From the NCBI GenBank assembly GCA_021791195.1, contig JAJYXB010000004.1:1-64000 (forward strand): a stretch of DNA of 64,000 nt, read 5' to 3'. The stretch is from Actinomycetes bacterium. Its GTDB lineage: Bacteria > Actinomycetota > Thermoleophilia > BMS3ABIN01. The notes beneath the pieces are model-generated. The model had not been told where the DNA came from, did no database searches, and was given only the letters and a program-made list of their open reading frames with translations. The first letter of the stretch is position 1. Every line of letters starts with the position of its first letter. Below, in pieces: positions 49,974-59,289 of the stretch. A program made the position numbers and the translations under genes.

Positions 49974-50071
49974 GTCCCCGCTTAATAACCCAAGGATTCC
50001 CTCTTGATGCCCCAAGGGCCCCGCTTGATATCCCGGGGCGCCGCATAATAGTCCCCGCTTAATAGCCCAGG
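49974..50071. repeat. Degenerate ~20-bp tandem repeats between rmlB and the ligase gene
   Basis: The motif CCCGCTTAATAnCCCAnG appears about four times with changes (near 49978, 49999, 50019 and 50054). The last copy includes the stop codon region of the minus-strand ligase gene, so the repeats look like slippage copies of that gene's 3' end. Confidence 0.5.
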
Positions 50072-52536
50072 TTGCCGCCGGCTTTTCTGATCTGGATCTC
50101 CATGTTGCCCAGTACCTGCGACTCCAGCGGATCCAGCTGCCGGGCCTTCCTGACGGCCCCCGCCGCCTTGTCGATCTGCTTGGTCTCCAGATAGATCCGC
50201 CCCATGTCCGCATAGATCTTGTAATTGTTTGGCTCGAGGTCAAGCGCCTGGTTCAGCAGGCCCAGGGCCTTGTCGATCTTCTGCTGCCCCAGCTTCTGCT
50301 GCCCCGTGTTGGCAAGATAGATCCCCTCGCCCTCGTTGGCTACCGCCTCGTCCCGGAGCGGCTGGGCATCGAGAGGATCGAATTCATGCGCCCGCGCGGC
50401 TGACTTTTCCAGCGACAGGAACTGCACCTCGGCGCCGTTGCGGTCATTCTGGTTCTCGTACTGGTTGACGGCCTGGATCAGGTGGCCGTCGTTCTCGATG
50501 CCGCTCTCCGCCACCATCAGGGCGATGGTCAGCAGCGTCACCAGCAGGCAGCCGGCCGCCAGCAGCCATTTCCAGTCCAGCAGGCGCCTGAGCGTCCCGC
50601 CTTTCCTGGTCCCGGCCGCACCGGTTTCATCCTCTTCCCCGACACCCGCGCCTTTCATCCGGCGCGAGATCACGCCGTATCGCAGCAGCCCGCCGGCGAA
50701 AAAGAAGAACGACAGGTAGATGATCGGCATCTGCCAGTCCCAGTCCATGAAGGAGTGCAGGATCAGCACGGTGCAGGCGGCGAAAAAGGCGCCGTACAGC
50801 TCGCGGTGGCGGCTGCGGCCGAGAAAGCGCAGATCGCGGATGGAGTTGACGAAGAACAGCACGATGAAGCCGGCCAGCAAGCCGGCGCCGATGATGCCCA
50901 CCTCCGCCAGGGCATCGAAGAAGATGGAGTGTCCGTTCTTGATCGGGATCTCACGGACCGTTCCATTGGTAGTGAAAGCAGGGCGCTTCGCCAGCCAGGC
51001 CAGATCCCAGGTCGCGGGGCCCGTACCCGTCAGCGGATGCGCGGCAAAAGTTTCCATGCTTACCTTGTACTCCTGGGGACGCTGCGTCTCGGTGGAGAGG
51101 AGCCGCTGGCTGGCGTTGGTGGTCTGCTCGTTGATCTGGGTGGAAGAAAACGAATCAACCTCCTTGCGGACCATCGCCACCGGCCCACCTGCCTTGACCA
51201 CGACGAAGCCGCCCGCGGCCAGAACGACCGCGGCGCCTGCAATGCCCAGGCTGATGCCGATCTTGCGCGCCAGCGCCGCGCTGAGACTGACGCGCCGGTC
51301 AAGCCACCAGACCAGCAGCTGGCTGGCCATGGCGCCGGCAAAGAGGAAGAGCGTGATAATCCCCAGGATGTGCCCCTGGCTGGCGCGCACGTCGGGAGTG
51401 GGACCGGCGGGACATGTTTTCTGGTTGTAATTGCACAGGATCATCATCGCGGGGGCGAACAGGTAGCAACCGGCGATGACCGCGCCGGTCCAGAGTACAG
51501 CCACGCCCGTCTGCAACAGCGCCCGCAGGCGATCGATCGCAAACAGCAGATAGATGCCCAGGGCGACGGCGAGCAGGCCGAGGCCGGCGCGCGAAAATGT
51601 GAAGAACAGCACCGTGAGCATCATGAACAGGGCCCCGCCATAAAGAGCGCGAAGCAAGGGGCTGGTTCCCCGGCGCGAAATCACCCGCAGGCCGATGGGA
51701 AACGCCATCACCATCATCATCGCCACGGTGTTCCAGTAAGTAAGCGGCCAGCTCAGACGGGAGTCAAAATCAAACCGGACCGGCGGATAGATCTTGTCGT
51801 GCAAAAGCGAAGCCACCGCGACGATAAAGGCGATGGTGACAAACAGATGTCCCAGCCAGGCCAGCCACTCCCGGCGTGACAGGAACAGGTAGACCAGCAT
51901 GAACCCGCCCAGATACAGGGCCGCGCGCGCGAATTCGATCAGGCTGTTGGCCGGAGTAAGCGACCAGGTGACCGACACCAGGATCCAGAGGCTGTAGGCG
52001 CCAAAAACGGCGGTTGTGGCAATGCCCAGACGTGTCATCCGGCCGGCGAGCGGCAGGCCGAACAACACGCCGATGATCAGCAGGTAAAGGATGATCAGCT
52101 CGCCCCAGCCGCGCTGGATCACGAAATAGCCGCCGGCATAAAACGAGTACAGCAGCAGGACGATGGCGATACCGCCCAGAACCATCCCCAGCCGCGCCCA
52201 CTCCTTGCCGGAATAGTCATCGAGCCCGGCGCGGGCGTACCAGCTGCCGATCCCTTTCTCCACCCGCTCCGCAAGGCTTTTCTGCCGGTTGCGGGACGGT
52301 GGCCCGCCAGGCGCGGCCGCCTTGCGCGGCTTCTTTTCGACCGGCTTGGGCGCCGGCGCCGGCTTGCGCTTCTTCTTCCTTGCCCACAGGAACGGCGTAT
52401 CGCCGGCGAGCGTAGATTCCAGCAGCCTGACGTCGGCTCCAGCCGCGGCTGGAATGGCGCCACTCAGGCCGGCCTTCAGCCGTTGAGCCAGCCGTGCGGC
52501 CGGCGATGCAAATCTGTCAGCGCAGAACTTCTTCAT
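50059..52536 (-). CDS. O-antigen ligase-like polymerase with C-terminal TPR
   Basis: The start at 52536 (MKKFCADRFASP) is chosen for GGAGAG six bases upstream; a longer frame to 52575 has none. The 825-residue protein has a basic Pro/Lys-rich cytosolic N-terminus (~130 residues), about 12 membrane helices with the Wzy/WaaL-type loop (TGTGPATWDLAW, KNGHSIFFDALAEVG) and a C-terminal tetratricopeptide region (YLETKQIDKAAGAVRKARQ). It should polymerise or ligate lipid-linked glycan outside the membrane. Its start overlaps the preceding GT4 gene by 20 bases. Confidence 0.88.
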   Translation of the reverse strand: MKKFCADRFASPAARLAQRLKAGLSGAIPAAAGADVRLLESTLAGDTPFLWARKKKRKPAPAPKPVEKKPRKAAAPGGPPSRNRQKSLAERVEKGIGSWYARAGLDDYSGKEWARLGMVLGGIAIVLLLYSFYAGGYFVIQRGWGELIILYLLIIGVLFGLPLAGRMTRLGIATTAVFGAYSLWILVSVTWSLTPANSLIEFARAALYLGGFMLVYLFLSRREWLAWLGHLFVTIAFIVAVASLLHDKIYPPVRFDFDSRLSWPLTYWNTVAMMMVMAFPIGLRVISRRGTSPLLRALYGGALFMMLTVLFFTFSRAGLGLLAVALGIYLLFAIDRLRALLQTGVAVLWTGAVIAGCYLFAPAMMILCNYNQKTCPAGPTPDVRASQGHILGIITLFLFAGAMASQLLVWWLDRRVSLSAALARKIGISLGIAGAAVVLAAGGFVVVKAGGPVAMVRKEVDSFSSTQINEQTTNASQRLLSTETQRPQEYKVSMETFAAHPLTGTGPATWDLAWLAKRPAFTTNGTVREIPIKNGHSIFFDALAEVGIIGAGLLAGFIVLFFVNSIRDLRFLGRSRHRELYGAFFAACTVLILHSFMDWDWQMPIIYLSFFFFAGGLLRYGVISRRMKGAGVGEEDETGAAGTRKGGTLRRLLDWKWLLAAGCLLVTLLTIALMVAESGIENDGHLIQAVNQYENQNDRNGAEVQFLSLEKSAARAHEFDPLDAQPLRDEAVANEGEGIYLANTGQQKLGQQKIDKALGLLNQALDLEPNNYKIYADMGRIYLETKQIDKAAGAVRKARQLDPLESQVLGNMEIQIRKAGGNLGY

Positions 52537-53623
52537 ATAGACTCTCCGTCTGCTTGGCAATCTCGTCCCAATCATTTGCTTTGCGGATGTGCTTCCTGCC
52601 GGCCTCCGCCTTCTGTTTCAACTCCGGCAGGCCGGCCAGCGCCACACCCAGTTCCTGTTTCAAATCGGTGACATCGCCGGCGCGGTAAAGCCCGCCGAAC
52701 TCGCCCCCGGCCAGCGCCTCCTGCGAGGGACCGATGTCGGCCGCCAGGATGGGCACCGCGTAAGAGAGCATCTCCAGGATAACAATCGGAAATCCCTCCA
52801 GCAGCGACGGCAGCACAAACAGAGCCGCGTGCGCCGACAGCTGCCTGAGCAGCTCACCTTCGACGTTGCCGGTGAAGATGATGCGCCCGTCACCGGCGGC
52901 CAGCGTCTTCAGGCTCTGGACATACTCGTCCGAATGGCTGGAACCGCCCGCCACCACCAGCGGCAAATCCGTATCCAGCCCCTTGTAGGCCCGGATCAGG
53001 TCATGGCAGCCTTTTTCCGGAACCAGCCGGCCCAGGAAAAGGATGTACTTGCCGCGGCCGATCCCCAGCGGCTTCAAAAGCGCCGACGCCCGCGGCCTGG
53101 GCGCAAACGTGACCCCGTTGGGGATGAACGTGGTCTCGCGGTGATATTTCGCCCGGAAATACCGTTTCAGCTCCTGCGAGACGACGATGGTCCGGTCGGG
53201 AAAATGCGCCGCCGCCCATTCGCCGGCCCTGAGGACCGCCTGTGCTCCCCTCCCCCATTTGGCCCGCTGCCAGTCGAGCGCGTGCACCGTGGCCACCGTC
53301 TTCGTGCGTCTGAGCTCGGGCATGAAACTGAAAAGCGACGGGCCGATGCCATGATAATGAACTATGTCAAAACTTTCCCCCAGCGTGAGCACCGAGCCGG
53401 CGGCGGTGTGCAGGAAGGCGTCCAGCCCCTTGCGATTGAGCGTCGGCGCCAGCCGCAGATTCACACCGCGATACGGTCCCCGCACCGGAGAATACCAGCC
53501 GCGCACGAAGATCGTGACCTCATGGCCACGCTCCGCCAGCCGGGGATAAAGCTCCTCGCAATGGCGCTCGATGCCGCCGAACTGGGCCGGGATGCCCTTG
53601 GTCCCCAGAACCGCTATTCGCAA
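52517..53623 (-). CDS. GT4-family glycosyltransferase
   Basis: The 368-residue GT-B enzyme has GTKGIPAQFGGIERHCEEL (acceptor side), FDIVHYHGIGPSLF, FLGRLVPEKGCHDLI and LPSLLEGFPIVILEML (the E-x7-E donor motif), like rhamnosyl- and mannosyltransferases of surface glycan loci. A TTG at 53623 starts the frame. The gene begins eight bases after the radical SAM gene ends. Confidence 0.92.
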   Translation of the reverse strand: MRIAVLGTKGIPAQFGGIERHCEELYPRLAERGHEVTIFVRGWYSPVRGPYRGVNLRLAPTLNRKGLDAFLHTAAGSVLTLGESFDIVHYHGIGPSLFSFMPELRRTKTVATVHALDWQRAKWGRGAQAVLRAGEWAAAHFPDRTIVVSQELKRYFRAKYHRETTFIPNGVTFAPRPRASALLKPLGIGRGKYILFLGRLVPEKGCHDLIRAYKGLDTDLPLVVAGGSSHSDEYVQSLKTLAAGDGRIIFTGNVEGELLRQLSAHAALFVLPSLLEGFPIVILEMLSYAVPILAADIGPSQEALAGGEFGGLYRAGDVTDLKQELGVALAGLPELKQKAEAGRKHIRKANDWDEIAKQTESLYEEVLR

Positions 53624-53630
53624 CGGTCCC

Positions 53631-54659
53631 TCACAGCACCGGCTTGCCGCGTGCGGCCTTCACCTTGCCGGCCGCCACCCAGCCGGCGACCCGCAGCGGA
53701 TTGCGCTTGATCGCCGTGCGGGCGGTACACACCATCCAGCAGCCCATGCCGCAACCGGCCACGGACTCCCTTGCCTTTACGGCCGCGGGAGACGTCCAGA
53801 TCTCCTCGAAGCTCGCATCGCGCAGGTTGCCCAGGGGAAGGTCCAGAACATTGCACGCATAAATGGTACCAGCGGGGCTCATAAAAAAGAAGTCATCGGC
53901 CGCCAGGCAGGCCAGGGGCCGCCCTTCCCCGCGGGCGAAGTCATAAAGACCGCGCTCGAAGTAGGCGCGAGCCCAGCGCTTTGGCGAGGTGCTGGACAGC
54001 TCGCCGGCAGCGATACGGTCCAGTTGCCCGCGCAGTTCCTCCAGCTTCACCGCGCTGGTGCTGTCTTTCTGAAAGTAATGGGAAGAGCCCTGGGCGACAG
54101 CCGAAGTGAACTCCACCCCCAGCTCCTGTGACAGGCGATAAACCTGGTAGAAATCCTGGACGTTCTCGTCCACGGCCGTAAAAGCCAGGCGCAGGTTCGT
54201 CAGGCCGTCGCTTCGGAGCGCTTTCACCAGTTCGGTAGCCCGGTCGAAGGCGCCGTCAATGCCACGGATACGGTCGTGCGTCGCGCCGATGCCGTCTATC
54301 GAGACGCCCAGGCCGACGCGGTCGCCGTAGCGCTGCCGGAAACCGGCGGCCGCCTCCCGCACACGCCCCTGCGATACCAGGCCGTTGGTAGAGATGACGA
54401 TCTGCGCCCTGGGGCTGGCCGCCATCACCGCGTCGACCAGCTCCGGCAGGTCGCGCCTGAGAAACGGCTCGCCGCCGCTGAGATTGACGTAGCGCAGGGT
54501 GTCCGGCAGCTTCGCCAGCAGCGCGGCGTCGAGATCTCCGGCGTCCTCGGTCTGCCAGATGTTGCACATCAGGCAACGGGCGTTGCAGCGGTAGGTGACC
54601 GCTATGACTGCATCGTAGGGGAGTTTGATCTTAGGTCCTCTTAACCTGTTGATAGACAT
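53631..54659 (-). CDS. Radical SAM protein with C-terminal Cys-rich region
   Basis: The 342-residue protein has the cluster motif CNARCLMC (Cys 25, 29, 32), VNLSGGEPFLRRDL and a SPASM/Twitch-like end with YACNVLD and CGMGCWMVC, which may bind another Fe-S cluster. Such enzymes modify peptides or sugars. Its place among glycosyltransferase genes, overlapping the next one by 29 bases, suggests modification of a nucleotide sugar, lipid carrier or glycan. Substrate unknown. Confidence 0.88.
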   Translation of the reverse strand: MSINRLRGPKIKLPYDAVIAVTYRCNARCLMCNIWQTEDAGDLDAALLAKLPDTLRYVNLSGGEPFLRRDLPELVDAVMAASPRAQIVISTNGLVSQGRVREAAAGFRQRYGDRVGLGVSIDGIGATHDRIRGIDGAFDRATELVKALRSDGLTNLRLAFTAVDENVQDFYQVYRLSQELGVEFTSAVAQGSSHYFQKDSTSAVKLEELRGQLDRIAAGELSSTSPKRWARAYFERGLYDFARGEGRPLACLAADDFFFMSPAGTIYACNVLDLPLGNLRDASFEEIWTSPAAVKARESVAGCGMGCWMVCTARTAIKRNPLRVAGWVAAGKVKAARGKPVL

Positions 54660-55860
54660 CTAAAATTTTATCATAGTGCGTCGCCGGCGAGTACTCGTCT
54701 TCCGCCAGCTGACGGGCGGCAGCGCCCATCTGTGCGCACGGCCCGCTGCGGTCCCAGAGCGACTCGATCACGCGCCGCAGGCCGGTGATATCGCCAGGCT
54801 CGAACAGCATGCCGGTCTGCCCCTCGCGGACCAGCTCCGGGATGCCCCCAATGCGCGCCCCCACCACCGGCGTACCGCAGGCAAACGATTCCAGGATGGT
54901 CATGGGCGCATTCTCGTACCACTCCGACGGCACGGCGGTAAAACGGGCGCCCTGCGTCAGGCGGCGGATCTCCTCCTCGGACCGGAAGCCGAGGAACTCG
55001 ATATTGCAGGCCCCCAGCTCGTGGGCGATCGTGCGGTATTCGCGTTCCAGCATGCCGGTGCCGGCGATCTTCAGCGGGATGTCGGGCAGCTTCGCCATCG
55101 CCCGGATCAGGGTCTCGACGCCCTTCTCCAGCGACATCCTGCCCGCAAACAGTACATAGTCGCGCTCGCCCTCCCCCGGCTGCCAGCTGGCAGTGTCGAT
55201 GAAATTGGGGATGACGACTACCTTTTCCGGCGGTACGTCCCGCTCCAGCAACTTGTCGGCCATGAAACGGCTGGGCGCGATGAAGCGGTCGATCCGGCCC
55301 GTGTAGGCTTTGGTGGCATCGTGATAAAACATCTCCACCGCGCACAGCAGGCTGGCGGCGCGCGAACCCTTCACGCACTTGCCCGAGAAGCAGCTGCCGT
55401 AATGCAGCGGCCGGCAGCGCTCGCACACGCCGCCACCGTTGTAGAAGCGCAGTGCCGGGCACATGAGCTTGTAGTCGTGCAGCGTCATGACGATGCCTAT
55501 CCCCCGCTTCTGAAGCGGCGGCAGGATCGAAGGCGAAAGGTGATGATAGATGTTGTGGCAGTGGGCGACGTCCGGATGCGTCAGATCGGCCAGCACCGAC
55601 ATGTTGCGCCCGGCTTCCCGCGAACGCAGGATGCGCGCCGCCGTGCCCAGCCGCTGCGTCAGCCCGAGACGGTACGGATCCGAAAGCTCCACCGGCGAGA
55701 CGAACAGCGACGAGTACGGGCTGGGCTCGTTGGCCGGATCGCGCATGGCGAAGGGGATGGTTTCATGACCGCGCTCCTCGAGCAGCCGCGACAGTTCGAA
55801 CACGTAGCGCTCGCTGCCGCCGCGCACGCGCCAGAACTTGTTTATCTGAAGAATCTTCAA
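54631..55860 (-). CDS. GT4-family glycosyltransferase
   Basis: The 409-residue protein has ILQINKFWRVRGGSERYVFE, PDVAHCHNIYHHLSP, VLFAGRMSLEKGVETLIRA and VPSEWYENAPMTILESFACG, with E-x7-E. A Cys-rich stretch, CERCRPLHYGSCFSGKCVKG near residues 138-160, is common in GT4 enzymes of this type. TTG at 55860 after AGGA is the start. Confidence 0.92.
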   Translation of the reverse strand: MKILQINKFWRVRGGSERYVFELSRLLEERGHETIPFAMRDPANEPSPYSSLFVSPVELSDPYRLGLTQRLGTAARILRSREAGRNMSVLADLTHPDVAHCHNIYHHLSPSILPPLQKRGIGIVMTLHDYKLMCPALRFYNGGGVCERCRPLHYGSCFSGKCVKGSRAASLLCAVEMFYHDATKAYTGRIDRFIAPSRFMADKLLERDVPPEKVVVIPNFIDTASWQPGEGERDYVLFAGRMSLEKGVETLIRAMAKLPDIPLKIAGTGMLEREYRTIAHELGACNIEFLGFRSEEEIRRLTQGARFTAVPSEWYENAPMTILESFACGTPVVGARIGGIPELVREGQTGMLFEPGDITGLRRVIESLWDRSGPCAQMGAAARQLAEDEYSPATHYDKILDVYQQVKRT

Positions 55861-55900
55861 GAAAATCCTGCTTTGTTAACTCGGCTTCAGAGGCGCCGTT

Positions 55901-57055
55901 TCAGTTCCCGCCGGCTACCCGGGCATAGACTTCCTGTGTCTGGCGCGCGATAGCCTGCCAGGAATAATGCTCCCGGACGCTGTCCCAGCCAGCCGCCAGC
56001 CGCGCGCGCGTCTCGGCTTCCCCCGCGATCCGCTCCATCGCCGCTGCCAGCTGCTGATCGTCGCCCGCCGGCACCAGCAAGCCGGTGACGCCGTCCTCGA
56101 TGACGTCGACCAGGCCGCCGACAGCGGTGGCCACCACAGGTTTGGCGAACCCCATCGCCACGTGAGCGATGCCACTGGTGGATGACTCGCGGTAGGGCAG
56201 CACCACAGCGTCGGCGGCTCGGAAATAAACCTGGATCTCCGGAACCGGCACATGGCCGGCATGCATGCTTACCCGATCTTCCAGGCCCAGTTCCCCGATC
56301 AGCTTCCGGTAGGGCTCCAGGCTATGCGGGCCCGGATCGCCGGCGACGATCAGCCCCGGCGGTTTTGGCCCGCCATCATCCCCGGCGCCGGTGACCGCCA
56401 GCGCCCGCAGTGCGGCGTCCAGTCCCTTATGGGGATCGATGCGCCCGAAGAACAGGAACCAGAACCGGTCCGGGTCCAGTCCCAGACGCTCCCTGGCGAC
56501 AGCGGCGGTAAGCTTGCTGTCGGTGCCGAAAAACCCATAATGCCCGTGCGGGATGACATCCAGCTTCCGCGGATCGACACCGAGTTCGCTGGCAAGAAAA
56601 CGAAACCCCGATGGAGAATGAACGATGATCCTGTCAAACAGCCGGTAAATCCGCCGAAACAGTGCCGCGTGATAAAACCTGGGATTATGCGGCAGCCAGT
56701 CATGGGCCGTAAAAATCAGCCTCGCCCCGGTTCGTCTCTGTAAGTTTAGCAAGATAGCTTCGACAGCGGGAAACTTCAGAAAGTATTGATAATGGACGAC
56801 GGCCGGGCGCTCGCGGAGAAAGAGCCGCCAGTAACGTATGACATCGATCGGATACCGGCGCGTGCGACTGAAAACTTTCACGATCGGGAACCCGGCAGGG
56901 AAATCTTCAAGATCATAGTTGCGATTGGTCACAAGAACGACATTGCTTCCGGCGGCGGCAAGCGCCTGCGCCAGGCAATAACTGTAGTGGGTGAGGCCGT
57001 TATTGCCTGCAAATACCACTATCCAGATTTTATTTGCATTTTCCGGAGTAGACAT
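55901..57055 (-). CDS. GT4-family glycosyltransferase
   Basis: The 384-residue GT-B enzyme has FAGNNGLTHYSYCLAQALA, PAVVHYQYFLKFP, FFGRIDPHKGLDAAL and LPYRESSTSGIAHVAMGF, a donor-site motif in which Glu and Ser replace the usual E-x7-E start, as in GDP- or UDP-sugar-using relatives. It is in the same direction as its neighbours with a 40-base gap to the next gene. Confidence 0.9.
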   Translation of the reverse strand: MSTPENANKIWIVVFAGNNGLTHYSYCLAQALAAAGSNVVLVTNRNYDLEDFPAGFPIVKVFSRTRRYPIDVIRYWRLFLRERPAVVHYQYFLKFPAVEAILLNLQRRTGARLIFTAHDWLPHNPRFYHAALFRRIYRLFDRIIVHSPSGFRFLASELGVDPRKLDVIPHGHYGFFGTDSKLTAAVARERLGLDPDRFWFLFFGRIDPHKGLDAALRALAVTGAGDDGGPKPPGLIVAGDPGPHSLEPYRKLIGELGLEDRVSMHAGHVPVPEIQVYFRAADAVVLPYRESSTSGIAHVAMGFAKPVVATAVGGLVDVIEDGVTGLLVPAGDDQQLAAAMERIAGEAETRARLAAGWDSVREHYSWQAIARQTQEVYARVAGGN

Positions 57056-57123
57056 GAATTGAATGGCCGTCTTATCAGCACTATTTCAGGGAAGGCTTTC
57101 TTCAACTTTTATGGAAACCGAAA

Positions 57124-58323
57124 CTACGATACAGTCGTAAGCCGCAACAGCGTTTTTTCCAAAATCTCCGCCTGAACCGGCCAATCATATTTTTCCTCGA
57201 CCAGTTTACGGCCGTTCTTCTTCAGATGCTCATAAAGAGCGTTGTCCTTATGCAGGCTAATGATCGCTTCCGCAAATTTTGCCGGTGTCTCCGCGATCAA
57301 AAGATGACGCCCGTCTTCAACAGCCAGGCCTTCTGCTCCTTTCGCAGTCGAGACAACCGGAGTTCCCGCGGCCAATGCCTCCAGGATCTTCAAGCGGGAG
57401 CCGCCCCCTATGCTTAGCGGCACTACCATTAGCGTGCTGCGACGATAGAAGGGTTTTACATCCTCGACAGCGCCGGTCACGCGGATGCTGCTGCCGTTGT
57501 CCAATCCCCGCACGGAAGCAGTTGGTTCAGCGCCGACAATCATGAATTCCATATCAGAATATCCGGGAAGAATCATCGGCAGCACTTCACGAGCGAACCA
57601 TAAAACTGCATCCTCGTTAGGATAATAGCTCATCAGGCCGATGAAGAGCAGGTGCAATCCTGCGGGCCTCCCTGTCTTATAAATGTCGGAATAAAGCGCA
57701 CAATCAACCCCATTTGTCACAAGTATAACCGGCACACCCGCCGCCATCAGTTGCAATTGTTGGCAATCCTGCGGACTTACCGCCACAACAGTTTGCACCG
57801 AACGGACCATCTTTCTTTCATAATGTCCTATCCACATCGCTTCGATCTTTTTCCACCATCGAAGCGGATGGGGGACATTTTTCGCAATCTGTCCAGCCAG
57901 TTCGCTTTCAATATTTTGATCAGCAAGCACCTTGCGGCATTTTAACCTGAGGATGAAACGCGCCATAAAGAGATGTTCCGCAACAGCCACATCGAACGTC
58001 ACCTCTTTTTCCAATGAGGCCAGCGAGTCAAAAATTGTATTTTCCCAAGCAAGGATATACGGCAGAGGTATTCCCTGAATAAGGCGTTGAAGATAAACCA
58101 AGGATTTTGCAAATCTGGTCAGTCGAGGTTTCGTTTGCAGGATTACATTGATTCCCGTATCTTTGACGGCCTGGACTGAAGCCTCAGAAACGGGGAAACT
58201 GTCAAGGCAATAAAGATGGACTTCGTGGCGCCTGGCCAACTCTCTTGCCAGATTGAAAATGCGCACCTTAATCCCGGAATCGGCAGGATAGGGAAACTCT
58301 GCGCAGCAATATAATATTTTCAT
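57124..58323 (-). CDS. GT4-family glycosyltransferase (sugar transferase, TIGR03087/Stp1-like)
   Basis: The 399-residue protein starts MKILYCCAEFPYPADSGIKVR and has NLARELARRHEVHLYCLD, FIGLMSYYPNEDAVLWF and VPLSIGGGSRLKILEALAAG. It looks like the GT4 group found in exosortase-type polysaccharide loci. Its codons are more AT-rich than those of the flanking glycosyltransferases, as is the methyltransferase gene beside it, suggesting these two were acquired separately. Confidence 0.9.
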   Translation of the reverse strand: MKILYCCAEFPYPADSGIKVRIFNLARELARRHEVHLYCLDSFPVSEASVQAVKDTGINVILQTKPRLTRFAKSLVYLQRLIQGIPLPYILAWENTIFDSLASLEKEVTFDVAVAEHLFMARFILRLKCRKVLADQNIESELAGQIAKNVPHPLRWWKKIEAMWIGHYERKMVRSVQTVVAVSPQDCQQLQLMAAGVPVILVTNGVDCALYSDIYKTGRPAGLHLLFIGLMSYYPNEDAVLWFAREVLPMILPGYSDMEFMIVGAEPTASVRGLDNGSSIRVTGAVEDVKPFYRRSTLMVVPLSIGGGSRLKILEALAAGTPVVSTAKGAEGLAVEDGRHLLIAETPAKFAEAIISLHKDNALYEHLKKNGRKLVEEKYDWPVQAEILEKTLLRLTTVS

Positions 58324-58439
58324 GCTGATAAATTCAGGATATCGCCAAAACCTGCGCAGTCGGCATTGCAGGAATATTTCCAGCTAATGATTATGATGGC
58401 AGGCGGACGCTGGCTGGAATATGGATAGACTTGTTGTTC

Positions 58440-59099
58440 TCAAGCTTCCCTTCGCAATACCACGCATGTAGCCTCGAAACGTTTCATCAACCAGGGCAGA
58501 TGATAAACATTTGTTTGCCAGTTGCGAAATTTATAAAAAGGCAATAATAATCGTACACCCGTCTTCAGCAAGGTAAAGGGGGTGTCGGAGATCACGTCCC
58601 AATACGTGCCATTGATGACAATTTCACCGCTTACCACTGATGTCCCCTGAAAAGTCGCTGCCAGCCCCTGAATATCTGGCCGGAAGCCGGTGTCGACAGG
58701 ATCCAGATGCCGCGGGTACCGGTACGGACAAGAAACGAATAAATGACCACCGACTGGGACGATTGCTGTGAGCACTGCGCTGATTTCTCTTCTATTACCG
58801 ACATGTTCAAGCAGGTTTGAGCAAAAGACCGATTTGAATTTCAGCTGCGATAACTGCCTGCGAAATCCGGGGTTTAAAAGATCGCCAACTATGTCAACGC
58901 CTGGTGCGTCCTTGATGTCAACATGTTTTACTGTCTGGCCGAGATCCCGCGCAGGCGCAAAGATGAACTCATCGATCCAAGGCTGCTCCATGGTGCGGAA
59001 TTCCCACGTGGAGCTGCCAACGTTACACATAGGGAAAATATCGTCTGGTTCGAAACTACGAATATTCTCGCCGAACCATTTAGCTTCTTCAATCAGCAA
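58440..59099 (-). CDS. SAM-dependent methyltransferase-like protein
   Basis: The 219-residue protein has VKHVDIKDAPGVDIVGDLLNP, FKSVFCSNLLEHVGNRREI and VGGHLFVSCPYRYP, the layout of class I methyltransferases (SAM-binding Asp, then the 'CSNLLEH' acidic/aromatic strand). The N-terminal glycine-rich loop is reduced (MCNVGSSTWEF). TTG at 59099 follows AAGG; an in-frame stop lies just upstream. It probably methylates a sugar of the glycan. A 190-base gap separates it from the GT2 gene. Confidence 0.75.
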   Translation of the reverse strand: MLIEEAKWFGENIRSFEPDDIFPMCNVGSSTWEFRTMEQPWIDEFIFAPARDLGQTVKHVDIKDAPGVDIVGDLLNPGFRRQLSQLKFKSVFCSNLLEHVGNRREISAVLTAIVPVGGHLFVSCPYRYPRHLDPVDTGFRPDIQGLAATFQGTSVVSGEIVINGTYWDVISDTPFTLLKTGVRLLLPFYKFRNWQTNVYHLPWLMKRFEATCVVLRREA

Positions 59100-59289
59100 C
59101 TTCTGCCTTCGTTAGAGATCAAAGACCTGCGTGCGCGCGATGAAGACTTCTGAGCTGGCTGGAAATTCATACTATAGAAAATGCGCATGAAGTCCAATTA
59201 TAAGATTACGTCCAATCCAAGAATACTTCTCCATGGGTGGTCATGCAAAGGTCGCGTAAAGCAAACAGGCACAGCGAGGTCCTGGCTGG

